This document shows positions 1 to 7,608 of a stretch of DNA of 64,000 bases, in pieces. Origin of the DNA: an uncultured Pseudomonadales bacterium. Its GTDB lineage: Bacteria > Pseudomonadota > Gammaproteobacteria > Pseudomonadales > Pseudohongiellaceae. Each line of letters starts with the position of its first letter. The first letter of the stretch is position 1. The notes under the pieces were generated by a model. The model worked only from the letters and a program-made list of their open reading frames with translations, was not told the origin of the DNA and did no database searches. The DNA is taken from assembly GCA_943842505.1 (NCBI GenBank), contig CALTDI010000014.1, forward strand, positions 56,430 to 120,429, given 5' to 3'. The position numbers and the translations under genes were made by a program.

Positions 1-526
1 GGCCGTTATCACCAAAATTGGGGTCGGGAATGCCGGTTTCAGCGTCCAGAGAAACCAGCTGATAGCCTGGAGAGACATCGATGATTCGAGCCGACTCGCC
101 ATCGCTCCAGTAGGAGACGCCGCGTCCGGCACCCTTACGTGGCGCCTCGTCAAATCTGTCACCTTCCTGATAGCGCCAAAGCCATAATACCTGACCGTTT
201 GTGGCATCTAGTGCCACTACATTGCGAGTGCTACCTATGTTCGCGTATAGCACTCCCCCCACTTCCAGCGGAGTAGAAGGGTTAACGTAGTCGGTGCCGA
301 TGCCAAAATGTAGCGTGGAAAAATTCCAGGCGATCTCGAGATCGCCCACATTGTCCGGGTTAATCTGATCCAGCGGTGAATAGCGCCGCGCCGCCGCGTC
401 GCCATGGATGTTTGGCCAATCTCCCTCATTCACGCTGGTGCCGGCTTGGCTCATGGCTAGTGGGGCCCAGCTTAAGGCGCCTGCAGCAATAATGAGTAGT
501 GAGATCAGTTTTCTTCTTATTATCAT
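1..526 (-). CDS. PQQ-dependent dehydrogenase (quinoprotein), N-terminal part, cut by window edge
   Basis: About 175 residues are visible, starting at an ATG preceded by AGGAG eight bases upstream. Residues 1-26 form a Sec signal peptide ending near AMSQA. The mature start has the quinoprotein hallmarks WPNIHGDAAARYSPLDQI and, later, NVVALDATNGQVLWLWRY, a beta-propeller tryptophan-docking motif. SPGYQLVSLDAETG matches the next blade. Members of this family (membrane-bound glucose or alcohol dehydrogenase type) oxidise sugars or alcohols in the periplasm with pyrroloquinoline quinone. The C-terminal two thirds lie outside the window, so substrate class cannot be told. The gene at 63300-64000 begins very similarly, so these are probably paralogues. 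Confidence 0.85.
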   Translation of the reverse strand, partial: MIIRRKLISLLIIAAGALSWAPLAMSQAGTSVNEGDWPNIHGDAAARRYSPLDQINPDNVGDLEIAWNFSTLHFGIGTDYVNPSTPLEVGGVLYANIGSTRNVVALDATNGQVLWLWRYQEGDRFDEAPRKGAGRGVSYWSDGESARIIDVSPGYQLVSLDAETGIPDPNFGDNG

Positions 527-749
527 TTGGAGCTCTCCTGATACTGTGTGATCTTGTTCGTAAACTACGTATCTTTAGCTGATGTAACCACAGATAGTTG
601 GCTTAGTTCAATGCCGGAATTGGCATGATATGGCAGTAGGCGGGTCTTCTGCGCTATTCGCTCTGTTCGAGGGCTTTGAGAGCTTGTTTGCGCGGCCATA
701 TAGGGTTTACGCTAGACACCCTGAAAGCGCCGGCAGTTGAATCAAATAG

Positions 750-1556
750 ATGAACCAGCAACACTATCGAGTAGTGATTTCTTATAATGGCAGTGATTAT
801 TTCGGCTGGCAGGATCTGGGTGACGGTGGCGAAAAATCCACGGTTCAATTTGAGATCCTACGGGCGCTACGAAAAATCAGTAAATATGCCCAATGCTCGG
901 TTGCAGGAGCAAGTCGCACCGATGCCGGCGTTCATGCTCTAGGCCAGGTCGCCAAATTCTCCACTCCTTTGCAGATCGATCCGACTACACTTCAGCTGGG
1001 CATGAACTCCCTACTGCCCGCTACTATACGCATACGAGAATGCGTGACCTGTCTGCCGGATTTCAATCCTAATAAACAGTGTGTCAGCAAAACCTATCGC
1101 TACTATTTTTCCATAGATGAGATTGGCAATCCCCTACTGAGAGATGTAGTCGCCCACGTGCCCTTGGTAAGTGCTAAAGAGAACACAAACCTCGATGATG
1201 CCCAACAAAGTATTGAGAGAATGCGAGTGGCCTGCGCGGCTTTTATTGGCGAGCACGACTTCTGTAATTTTTCTGCCAGCGATGGGAGTGAAAAATCTAC
1301 TGTTCGCACAGTACACAACCTCGATCTGCAGAAAGCAGATAGTTCAGAGTTTGGTGGTGATATTTACTTTATCGAGATCGAAGGAAACGGCTTTTTAAAA
1401 CATATGGTTCGTTATATTGTCGCTGCTTTGTTTGAGTTAGGCAGGATGAATATTGATGTTGCCGCAATAGAGGGAGCATTCGTGAACCCCGAGCAAGGCA
1501 AGCTAAGCTCGAAGGCTAAATCTAGGGGGCTGCACCTCGTTAGGATCGACTATTAG
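750..1556 (+). CDS. truA: tRNA pseudouridine(38-40) synthase TruA
   Basis: The 268-residue protein has the TruA motif GASRTDAGVHALGQ, with the catalytic aspartate at residue 58, and the N-terminal YNGSDYFGWQ strand. The C-terminal part has FLKHMVRYIVAALFELG, typical of the family's second half. TruA isomerises uridines 38-40 in the anticodon arm of many tRNAs in the cytoplasm. Length is normal for the family. The gene stands alone, with an opposing thioesterase gene 35 bases downstream and no clear intrinsic terminator between them. Confident from motifs and full length. Confidence 0.95.
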   Translation: MNQQHYRVVISYNGSDYFGWQDLGDGGEKSTVQFEILRALRKISKYAQCSVAGASRTDAGVHALGQVAKFSTPLQIDPTTLQLGMNSLLPATIRIRECVTCLPDFNPNKQCVSKTYRYYFSIDEIGNPLLRDVVAHVPLVSAKENTNLDDAQQSIERMRVACAAFIGEHDFCNFSASDGSEKSTVRTVHNLDLQKADSSEFGGDIYFIEIEGNGFLKHMVRYIVAALFELGRMNIDVAAIEGAFVNPEQGKLSSKAKSRGLHLVRIDY

Positions 1557-1591
1557 GGGACGCGCCATCATTCCTTGAATGAGTCTATTGA

Positions 1592-2005
1592 TTAGCGCTT
1601 TGGTGGAATCGAATAAGTTCCGACGGAATGAGCGACCACCTGATCATCTCCTTCAGAAAAAATAGACACCTCGCCAATTGCCAGTGATTTTCCCAATTTC
1701 AATAATGTGCACACGCCCAGAATATCCTTGTTCGCTACCGGCTTGCGTAAGAAATTAATATTCAAACTGGTGGTTACTGCCAGGCCAACCAATCCAATCT
1801 CTCGAAGTATGGCTATGTAGATAGCGCAGTCTGCAAGAGCCATCATGGTCGGGCCCGATACAGTTCCACCGGGCCGTAAGTCTTCGGGGCCAACCCGTCG
1901 CCTAATGGTCACCGAATCTTTGTCGAAGGCCTCGAGTTCGAAATTTACCTGAGGGAACTCCTGGGATAAAAATTCCATCATTTCAGTTTTGCTTATTTTG
2001 GCCAA
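1592..2005 (-). CDS. PaaI-type hotdog thioesterase
   Basis: The 137-residue protein has the PaaI/YdiI hotdog signature RPGGTVSGPTMMALADCAIYIA near residues 44-65, where the family usually has an HGG-type loop followed by the long central helix. It ends with strand patterns SLAIGEVSIFSE and VAHSVGTYSI. Such enzymes hydrolyse acyl-CoA thioesters as homotetramers in the cytoplasm. The start is taken at TTG with AAGG upstream; ATG at residue 9 would lose only a few residues and has no SD. Substrate unknown. It converges with truA. Confidence 0.8.
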   Translation of the reverse strand: MAKISKTEMMEFLSQEFPQVNFELEAFDKDSVTIRRRVGPEDLRPGGTVSGPTMMALADCAIYIAILREIGLVGLAVTTSLNINFLRKPVANKDILGVCTLLKLGKSLAIGEVSIFSEGDDQVVAHSVGTYSIPPKR

Positions 2006-2074
2006 GGAGGTGTCTACCTTTGTTGGAGTTGAGAGAGCGAATTAGATCGCCGAATGTTAGCCGGAGATTGAGGA

Positions 2075-2254
2075 ATGAATAATTCTAGAAAATATTTCAC
2101 GAGAAAAACTCCGCAGCCAGTTATTGATATAGCGCCAATTTTACTAGTTTTGATGGTAACCTTCGCTGCAGTGCAGAAAATTGTCATCGGATCAAAGCTA
2201 GCAATTCCAATGCCTTTACCAATCGGCAATTTGAACACTACAATAACATCATGA
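2075..2254 (+). CDS. Small single-span membrane protein, ExbD-like N-terminus
   Basis: A 59-residue frame starts at ATG with GGAG eight bases upstream and ends 25 bases before the quinohemoprotein gene. It has a basic N-terminus (NNSRKYFTRKT), then PVIDIAPILLVLMVTFAAVQ, one hydrophobic span resembling the DIxPLxDVxxxLLxxFMVT segment of ExbD/TolR, then a proline-containing tail. ExbD proteins are about 130-150 residues, so this would be only the anchor and neck. The opposite-strand frame 2014-2238 looks like its shadow. It could be co-transcribed with the next gene. Function not known; ExbD resemblance is my reading of a short segment. Confidence 0.45.
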   Translation: MNNSRKYFTRKTPQPVIDIAPILLVLMVTFAAVQKIVIGSKLAIPMPLPIGNLNTTITS

Positions 2255-2279
2255 GAATTGTTCGAATATAGGAACCGAT

Positions 2280-4136
2280 ATGCTATTCAGATCGCCCAAA
2301 TTATTGATTGCGGCCTCACTGCTTCTGGCTACGCCCATTCTGGCATTTTCCCAGGGAGGCCAGAATAGTGCAGATTTGGCAGATGGGGAGTCTCAATACC
2401 AATTATTCTGCGCCGAATGCCATGACGGCGCTTTGCTGGAGGCCCCGCAGCGAGCAGCATTCGATTTCTACACGCCGAATCGTATCGTAGACGCGCTCGA
2501 ATTTGGTTCTATGGCTACCTCGGGTATGGCGCTGACTCGGCAACAGAAAAGAAATGTCGCCTACTTTCTTACCGGTGAGCAGTTTGATGATTCGCCCGCA
2601 CAAGCCGTAAGTTTTAGCTGCGATTCAAGTTTGGGTTCAGGTGCGAGATTAACTCAGCCTGTGGCCTGGAACGGTTGGGGTGGCGGAGTTGGCAATACGC
2701 GTCATCGAGCTGGCGAATCGATTCTCACAAAGGGCAATGTTGACCAACTCGAATTAAAGTGGGCGTTCGCCTATCCCGATGCTACTCGCGCAAGATCACA
2801 GCCGGTAGTCACAGAAGAAGTGACTTTCATAGGAAGTCAGGAAGGAACTATTTTTGCCCTCGACAACACGAATGGTTGTCCCTGGTGGACCTTTAGTGCG
2901 GATGCAGAAGTGCGTGGTGCACTCTTCGTCGACACGGATGACCAGGGCGTGCCAGAGACGCTCTTGTTTGGGGATTTCGCCGGCAGCGCCTACGCGATTA
3001 GTGCGCAGACAGGTGAGTTGATCTGGAAGCGAGAAGTGCATGAGCATCCTCAGGCGACAATTACAGGGTCAGTTATCGCCCACGAAGATACGCTGTTGGT
3101 GCCTGTCTCTTCCTTGGAGGTTCTGCTGGCCGCTAGAGTCGGTTATCCCTGTTGTTCGTTTCGAGGCGCCGTTGTTGCTCTGAGTATTAGTAGTGGCGAA
3201 GAACTCTGGCGTACCTATACCACCGATGAGCCGCGCCCAACTATTCTTAGTACTGCTGGCACGCAACAGTTTGGTCCATCTGGTGCGCCTATCTGGTCTA
3301 GCCCCACAGTCGATGCGGATAGAAATCTGGTTTATGTGGGTACTGGCGAAAACTATTCCTCGCCAGCTAATGGCTACAGCGATGCGGTGCTGGCCATGGA
3401 TATGGCGAGTGGCGAGATTGTCTGGGCCGCTCAGCTTACTAAAGACGATGCCTGGAACGGTGCCTGCTCTAGAGGCACTCCAAACTGTCCGGAGGAAGAC
3501 GGTCCCGATTATGATATCGGTGCTGCTCCCATATTGACTCGAGATGGCGATGGCCGCGAAATTATTCTGGTAGGCCAGAAATCAGGCATGGTCTATGCGC
3601 TAGATCCAGCCAATGGTGGTGAGCTGATCTGGGAGCAACGCGCCGGCAGCGGTGGCACTATGGGCGGGATTCATTACGGCATGAGCACCAATGGTGAGAA
3701 ACTCTTCGTTGGTATTTCAGATCTACCTACGAATAATCCTTATAACGTGGGAGCGGCTCACCCTGGTGTGCATGCTTTGGATGTTAGTACTGGCGAAATA
3801 CTCTGGCGCAACGATTTGCCGAACAAGTGTGAAGAGGGACCTTTCCTGTGCTGGCCGGGAATTTCTGCAGCTGTTAGCAGTACCTCCGATCTTGTCTTTG
3901 CCGGCGGCCTTGATGGCATCTTGCGTGCACTCGATACAGATAATGGTGACATACTCTGGGAGACAAATACCCGGCAAAGCTTTGGCCTTCGCAACGGCAT
4001 CGAAGCTAAGGGAGGATCTATCGAATCAGACGGCCCAGTTATTGTGAATGGTCAGGTCTTTATTACATCCGGCTACGAGAAGTGGGCTGAGTCACCGGGC
4101 AATGTGTTATTGGTTTACTCGCTTAACGGTGAATAA
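2280..4136 (+). CDS. Quinohemoprotein: cytochrome c plus PQQ beta-propeller (polyvinyl-alcohol-dehydrogenase-like)
   Basis: The 618-residue protein has a signal peptide (1-25), a heme c domain with CAECH at 44-48, then a PQQ propeller from about 125 to the end with repeated blades such as GTIFALDNTNG, GSAYAISAQTGELIWK and GILRALDTDNGDILWE. A vicinal cysteine pair sits at 291-292 in YPCCSFRGAVVAL, the segment I associate with polyvinyl-alcohol dehydrogenase (EC 1.1.2.6), where a disulfide lies next to PQQ. This domain order, heme first, fits that family and not ethanol quinohemoproteins, whose heme is C-terminal. It should act in the periplasm, passing electrons through its own heme. True substrate could be another secondary alcohol. 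A perfect palindromic terminator follows. Confidence 0.85.
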   Translation: MLFRSPKLLIAASLLLATPILAFSQGGQNSADLADGESQYQLFCAECHDGALLEAPQRAAFDFYTPNRIVDALEFGSMATSGMALTRQQKRNVAYFLTGEQFDDSPAQAVSFSCDSSLGSGARLTQPVAWNGWGGGVGNTRHRAGESILTKGNVDQLELKWAFAYPDATRARSQPVVTEEVTFIGSQEGTIFALDNTNGCPWWTFSADAEVRGALFVDTDDQGVPETLLFGDFAGSAYAISAQTGELIWKREVHEHPQATITGSVIAHEDTLLVPVSSLEVLLAARVGYPCCSFRGAVVALSISSGEELWRTYTTDEPRPTILSTAGTQQFGPSGAPIWSSPTVDADRNLVYVGTGENYSSPANGYSDAVLAMDMASGEIVWAAQLTKDDAWNGACSRGTPNCPEEDGPDYDIGAAPILTRDGDGREIILVGQKSGMVYALDPANGGELIWEQRAGSGGTMGGIHYGMSTNGEKLFVGISDLPTNNPYNVGAAHPGVHALDVSTGEILWRNDLPNKCEEGPFLCWPGISAAVSSTSDLVFAGGLDGILRALDTDNGDILWETNTRQSFGLRNGIEAKGGSIESDGPVIVNGQVFITSGYEKWAESPGNVLLVYSLNGE

Positions 4137-4164
4137 TCTACACTTGGAAATAATAAAATTTATA

Positions 4165-4200
4165 CACAAAAAAGGCCGACAATTGTCGGCCTTTTTTGTG
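4165..4200. terminator. Bidirectional intrinsic terminator
   Basis: A perfect 16-bp inverted repeat with an AATT centre; the GC core GGCCGAC/GTCGGCC is flanked by six A on the left and six T on the right, so it works for both strands. It lies between the converging quinohemoprotein and fasciclin genes. Confidence 0.93.
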
Positions 4201-4224
4201 TTGCAATGTTAGCTAAGGAAAGCC

Positions 4225-4710
4225 TTAGTTAGGCATTACGACCTGATCGATAACGTGTATCACACCGTTGTCAGCTTCAATATCTGCGGCGACGACTGTC
4301 GCATTGTCTACCATGACACCATTCATGGCGTTGACGGAAATATCGCTTCCCTGCACGGTGGTTACTTCGGCAGTCTTGCCAGCAATATCGGCCGACATGA
4401 TCTTTCCTGGCACCACGTGGTAAGTCAGAATAGCGACGAGCTGGTCTTTGTTTTCCGGCTTCAGTAGGTTCTCTACCGTGCCCGCAGGTAAGGCAGCAAA
4501 GGCTTCATCTGTAGGGGCAAAAACGGTAAAAGGTCCGTCGCCTTTAAGGACGTCTACCAGGCCGGCGGCTTGAACTGCAGCAACCAGTGTTCCGAACTGG
4601 CCAGCAGCAATCGCGGTGTCTACGATGTCTTGTGCCTTGGCGCTTACGCTAGTGAAGGCCAATGGCAGTACAGCAAGCAAGGCAACGGTAAAACTTTTAA
4701 GCTTGATCAT
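4225..4710 (-). CDS. Secreted fasciclin (FAS1) domain protein
   Basis: The 161-residue protein has a signal peptide (about 1-26, ending SAKA) and one FAS1 domain: [35 protein letters not shown] (motif H1 region) and the second conserved segment [16 protein letters not shown]1 domains mediate adhesion or ligand binding outside the cytoplasm; single-domain bacterial forms are often periplasmic or cell-surface. ATG preceded by GGAG. The AT-rich 280 bases upstream presumably hold its promoter. Converges on the shared terminator at 4165-4200. Confidence 0.9.
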   Translation of the reverse strand: MIKLKSFTVALLAVLPLAFTSVSAKAQDIVDTAIAAGQFGTLVAAVQAAGLVDVLKGDGPFTVFAPTDEAFAALPAGTVENLLKPENKDQLVAILTYHVVPGKIMSADIAGKTAEVTTVQGSDISVNAMNGVMVDNATVVAADIEADNGVIHVIDQVVMPN

Positions 4711-4992
4711 GAAAAACTCCAGTTAAAATAAAATAGGAAAAAGAAGAAAAATAAAAACTATGTAATGACAATAAGAAAAAATAAGGAGATAAGATAAAAG
4801 ACAAGTTAAAACCAGATTCACTAACTAATACGGCGCTCGTTACATAGTGGATCACAAAATTAAAAATACTTTCAATTACACGTTTTTATTTTTTTGGAGA
4901 ATATGCTCAAGCGATGTTTAGCTCTCTAAGGCTTTCGCTAAGAGATTGACCTGTGGTCTGGTCTGCTGGGTAAATTTATAGGTGCGAGGCGC

Positions 4993-5898
4993 CTAGTCTA
5001 GAATCGAATCGAGTGTGGTGGCTAGCGTCGAATTGCGCAGCTCAATTCCAAGCTGCGATAGCCTGGAAGACTTTACTCTGGAGTTCCCCAGCAAGAGAAC
5101 CTCTCCCATTTCTCCGAAGAGTATCTTTACTACCGCCGCGGGAAGCGGGAGGAAGTTCGGTCGATGCAGCTTCTTGGCTAGTTCTGCGCCGAACTGTGCA
5201 TTCGTGATCGGTTCTTCGGCGACGAGATTCAAGGCGTTAACCGATGGCTTCTTATCGAGTAAGAAACAGATTATTTCTAGCACGTCGACAATGCTAATCC
5301 AGCTCATATACTGTGAACCGTTTCCAACGGGTCCGCCCAGACCTAATTTGAAAGGCAGTAGAAGTTGTTTCAACATGCCGCCCCGAGGGCTAAGCACGAC
5401 GCCGAAGCGCAGGTGTATAGTATTGATGCCTGCTTGCTCGGCTACCGCGGTTGCTTGCTCCCATTGCTTGCCGACCTCTGCGAGAAAGTCAGTGCCTGCG
5501 GGGCTGTCTTCGTCGGCGACCGTATCGCCTCCCTCACCATAGAAGCCTACTGCAGACGCGGACAGGAATAATTCCGGCTTTCTCTTTGCCTTGGATAGGG
5601 CGTCGGCTAGAGCGGCAGTCAAACGCTTTCTACTTTGCAGAATGAATTCCTTGCGCGCCGGCGTCCAACGTTTGTCGGCAATGCTTGGGCCTGCAAGATT
5701 GATGACTGCGAAAAGCGGTAGCGCGGGATCGAGAATCACGCGATCTAGGTCTTGTAGATAACAAAACGGCGCGTCCAGAGAATTCCTCTCTAAACTGTAT
5801 ACGTTATAGCCATCGGCAGATAGTCTATCGCGCAGAGCGCTTCCAATCATGCCGGAGGCGCCTGTGACCAAAATGTTTCGACCTTGCTTTGCAGTCAA
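4993..5898 (-). CDS. TIGR01777 family NAD(P)-binding epimerase-like protein
   Basis: Extended SDR fold with ILVTGASGMIGSALRDRL as dinucleotide-binding loop, GPSIADKRWTPARKEFI and FLSASAVGFYGEGGD as family motifs, and the C-terminal DUF1731 segment near SRLSQLGIELR. E. coli YfcH belongs here. Start chosen at TTG (residue MTAKQGRN...) because AGGA lies upstream at correct spacing and homologues begin just before the Rossmann loop; an ATG at 5955 would add 19 residues without SD. About 301 residues with this start. Reaction unknown for the family. Confidence 0.88.
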   Translation of the reverse strand: MTAKQGRNILVTGASGMIGSALRDRLSADGYNVYSLERNSLDAPFCYLQDLDRVILDPALPLFAVINLAGPSIADKRWTPARKEFILQSRKRLTAALADALSKAKRKPELFLSASAVGFYGEGGDTVADEDSPAGTDFLAEVGKQWEQATAVAEQAGINTIHLRFGVVLSPRGGMLKQLLLPFKLGLGGPVGNGSQYMSWISIVDVLEIICFLLDKKPSVNALNLVAEEPITNAQFGAELAKKLHRPNFLPLPAAVVKILFGEMGEVLLLGNSRVKSSRLSQLGIELRNSTLATTLDSILD

Positions 5899-6307
5899 TC
5901 TCTTTGTTTCCTGTTCCAGTGTTTTTTCTAGCACTATATACCCGATGCAGGGCATTCAAGGTTCACGGTAAGAAGAAGGCTGTAGCCCTTCTGCCAGAGA
6001 GGTCTCCTACACATACTGGGTTTACGTTAGATATCGGCAACTGGTTCAGTGCCAACAATACGAGGGCGAATACTGCGTGCCCGCAGCTAGTGGATCTGTC
6101 GTAGTGCCAGGGCGATTTACTGATCACGTTGCATACAGATCAAGAATGTTGCGAGCCACATAGGGCCATAGCTGTGATCTAAAGACCTCAAATGCGGCGT
6201 AATGTCTATATACTACTGAAAAACATAATAAATTATTAGCTAAGCTTTCCGAATTATTTCTCATTCACGATTGGAGAATTATCGCAGCTTCAGATGACGG
6301 GCTCAGA
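5899..6307. other. Intergenic region, no gene seen
   Basis: Lies between two divergently transcribed genes and turns AT-rich in its right half (around 6200-6270), so it probably carries both promoters. No convincing ORF, RNA gene or repeat was found. Confidence 0.5.
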
Positions 6308-6694
6308 ATGAAATTTACACTCTTTTACGATGGTCACTGCCCGCTGTGCTCTGCTGAGATGCAGCAGTTGCATGAGCTGGATCGCTTTAACCTATTGGAA
6401 TTGGTAGATATCCATCGCGCCGATTTCGATAGCCTGTATCCTCATGTGGACAAGGTTCAAGCTAATAATATTTTGCAGGGTCAGCAAGACGATGGATCTA
6501 TGCTCTACGGCCTCGATGCCAATTGCAAAGCATGGGAACTGGTGGGTAGAAAGCGCTGGCTAAGGATTCTTCGTTGGCCGGTGATTCGCTGGTTCGCCGA
6601 TCTCGGCTATCTATTCTTCGCGAAGAATCGTTCGCTGATATCCTATCTTGTGACAGGCAAGCGGCGTTGCAGCAGTTGTCAGTTGGAAAGTTGA
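6308..6694 (+). CDS. DCC-family thiol-disulfide oxidoreductase-like protein (DUF393)
   Basis: The 128-residue protein starts FYDGHCPLCSAEM; the CPLC pair at residues 11 and 14 is the thioredoxin-like active site of the DCC family, and the conserved aspartate precedes it. The W(L/I)RILRWPVIRWFADLGYLFFAKNR segment fits the family's C-terminal half. The last residues include CSSC. Such proteins are thought to be cytoplasmic or membrane-associated disulfide exchangers; the reaction is not established. A REP-like palindrome follows five bases after the stop and may act as terminator. Confidence 0.88.
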   Translation: MKFTLFYDGHCPLCSAEMQQLHELDRFNLLELVDIHRADFDSLYPHVDKVQANNILQGQQDDGSMLYGLDANCKAWELVGRKRWLRILRWPVIRWFADLGYLFFAKNRSLISYLVTGKRRCSSCQLES

Positions 6695-6698
6695 AGCC

Positions 6699-6763
6699 AA
6701 TTAAAGGGGTCCAATTAAAGGGGTCGGAGGGATTTAATTTTAATCCCTCCGACCCCTTTAATT
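6699..6763. repeat. REP-like palindrome, copy 1
   Basis: A half-arm AATTAAAGGGGTCC (6699-6712) precedes a complete palindrome whose 22-bp arms are 6713-6734 and 6742-6763, loop 7 bases. The core GGGGTCGGAGGGATT recurs at 7555, 19370, 36702 and, as a single arm, 38993. It lies between two same-strand genes and could form a strong RNA hairpin at the end of the DCC transcript. Confidence 0.92.
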
Positions 6764-6805
6764 GCCTTTAATCGCTAAACGACAGTCCTTTCTCGGGGTA
6801 ATAGT

Positions 6806-7534
6806 GTGGTAAATATTGCGATAGTTATCGGGGCAGGAAGCTCGATCGGAGGCAGCTTAATCAATGAGCTTGCCAGAGATGAATCTGTCGATCGAATAGT
6901 AGCGGTAGGCAGGACTGCTTATCCTGAGCACGCAGAGCACAGCGACAAGGTCAGCTATCTGCGCAGCGACTATTCTGAAGAATCGATCAGTGCAGTATGT
7001 ACAGAGTTAGAGCCCGGTAAGGGCTCGATTACTCGACTAATTATATGCAACGGCATATTGCACACCGACGAAATTTCGCCAGAGAAACGACTGGAAGATA
7101 TTTCAGCCTCATCGATGCGAGAGATATTGAATGTAAACACTGTTATTCCTCTTCTCTGGCTGGCCAAGCTCGCGCCGCTGTTAAAGAGTAAAAGCACTTG
7201 CAGGGTTGCCATACTGAGCGCGAGAGTAGGTAGCATCGAAGACAACAGGACTGGTGGCTGGTATTCCTATCGCGCCTCCAAGGCGGCGTTGAACATGCTG
7301 ATCAAGACGGCGGCGATTGAGCTGCGCCGGCGTGCACCCAATGTAAAACTCATCGCCTTCCATCCAGGAACTACAGACACGAGGCTATCGAAGCCTTTCC
7401 AGAGATCAGTGCCCGAAGGAAAGTTATTCACACCCGAGTTTGTTGCGAAGGCGCTGCTGGGATTGCTGAGGACACTGGAGCCGGACACTGAGCAAGAATT
7501 CTTCGACTGGGATGGGCAGCCGGTACCCTGGTAA
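6806..7534 (+). CDS. Short-chain dehydrogenase/reductase
   Basis: The 242-residue protein has the SDR nucleotide loop GAGSSIGG at 9-16 and the catalytic WYSYRASKAALNM (YxxxK). Following FHPGTTDTRLSKPF is typical of the C-factor/CsgA-like branch of classical SDRs. Start is GTG, with an upstream G-rich stretch as weak SD; length is normal. It presumably reduces or oxidises a carbonyl/alcohol with NAD(P)H; substrate unknown. The gene is bracketed by REP-like copies 1 and 2, which have the same composite structure in the same orientation. Confidence 0.9.
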   Translation: MVNIAIVIGAGSSIGGSLINELARDESVDRIVAVGRTAYPEHAEHSDKVSYLRSDYSEESISAVCTELEPGKGSITRLIICNGILHTDEISPEKRLEDISASSMREILNVNTVIPLLWLAKLAPLLKSKSTCRVAILSARVGSIEDNRTGGWYSYRASKAALNMLIKTAAIELRRRAPNVKLIAFHPGTTDTRLSKPFQRSVPEGKLFTPEFVAKALLGLLRTLEPDTEQEFFDWDGQPVPW

Positions 7535-7536
7535 AA

Positions 7537-7603
7537 AATTAAAGGGGTCCCGGTATTAAAGGGGTCGGAGGGATTTATTTTAAATCCCTCCGACCCCTTT
7601 AAT
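7537..7603. repeat. REP-like palindrome, copy 2
   Basis: Half-arm AATTAAAGGGGTCC at 7537-7550, then a perfect palindrome with 23-bp arms 7555-7577 and 7581-7603 and a TTT loop. It fills the gap between the converging SDR and dbpA genes, begins three bases after one stop and ends six bases before the other, so it can serve as a terminator for both. Confidence 0.93.
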
Positions 7604-7608
7604 TTCTT

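Noticed and set aside
2014..2238. 74-residue minus-strand frame
   Set aside because: It lies antisense to the 59-residue frame 2075-2254, has no SD and no recognisable content.
6308..6694. CSSC near the end of the DCC protein as a second active site
   Set aside because: It is in the last residues of the protein, outside the thioredoxin-like core; family members vary here.
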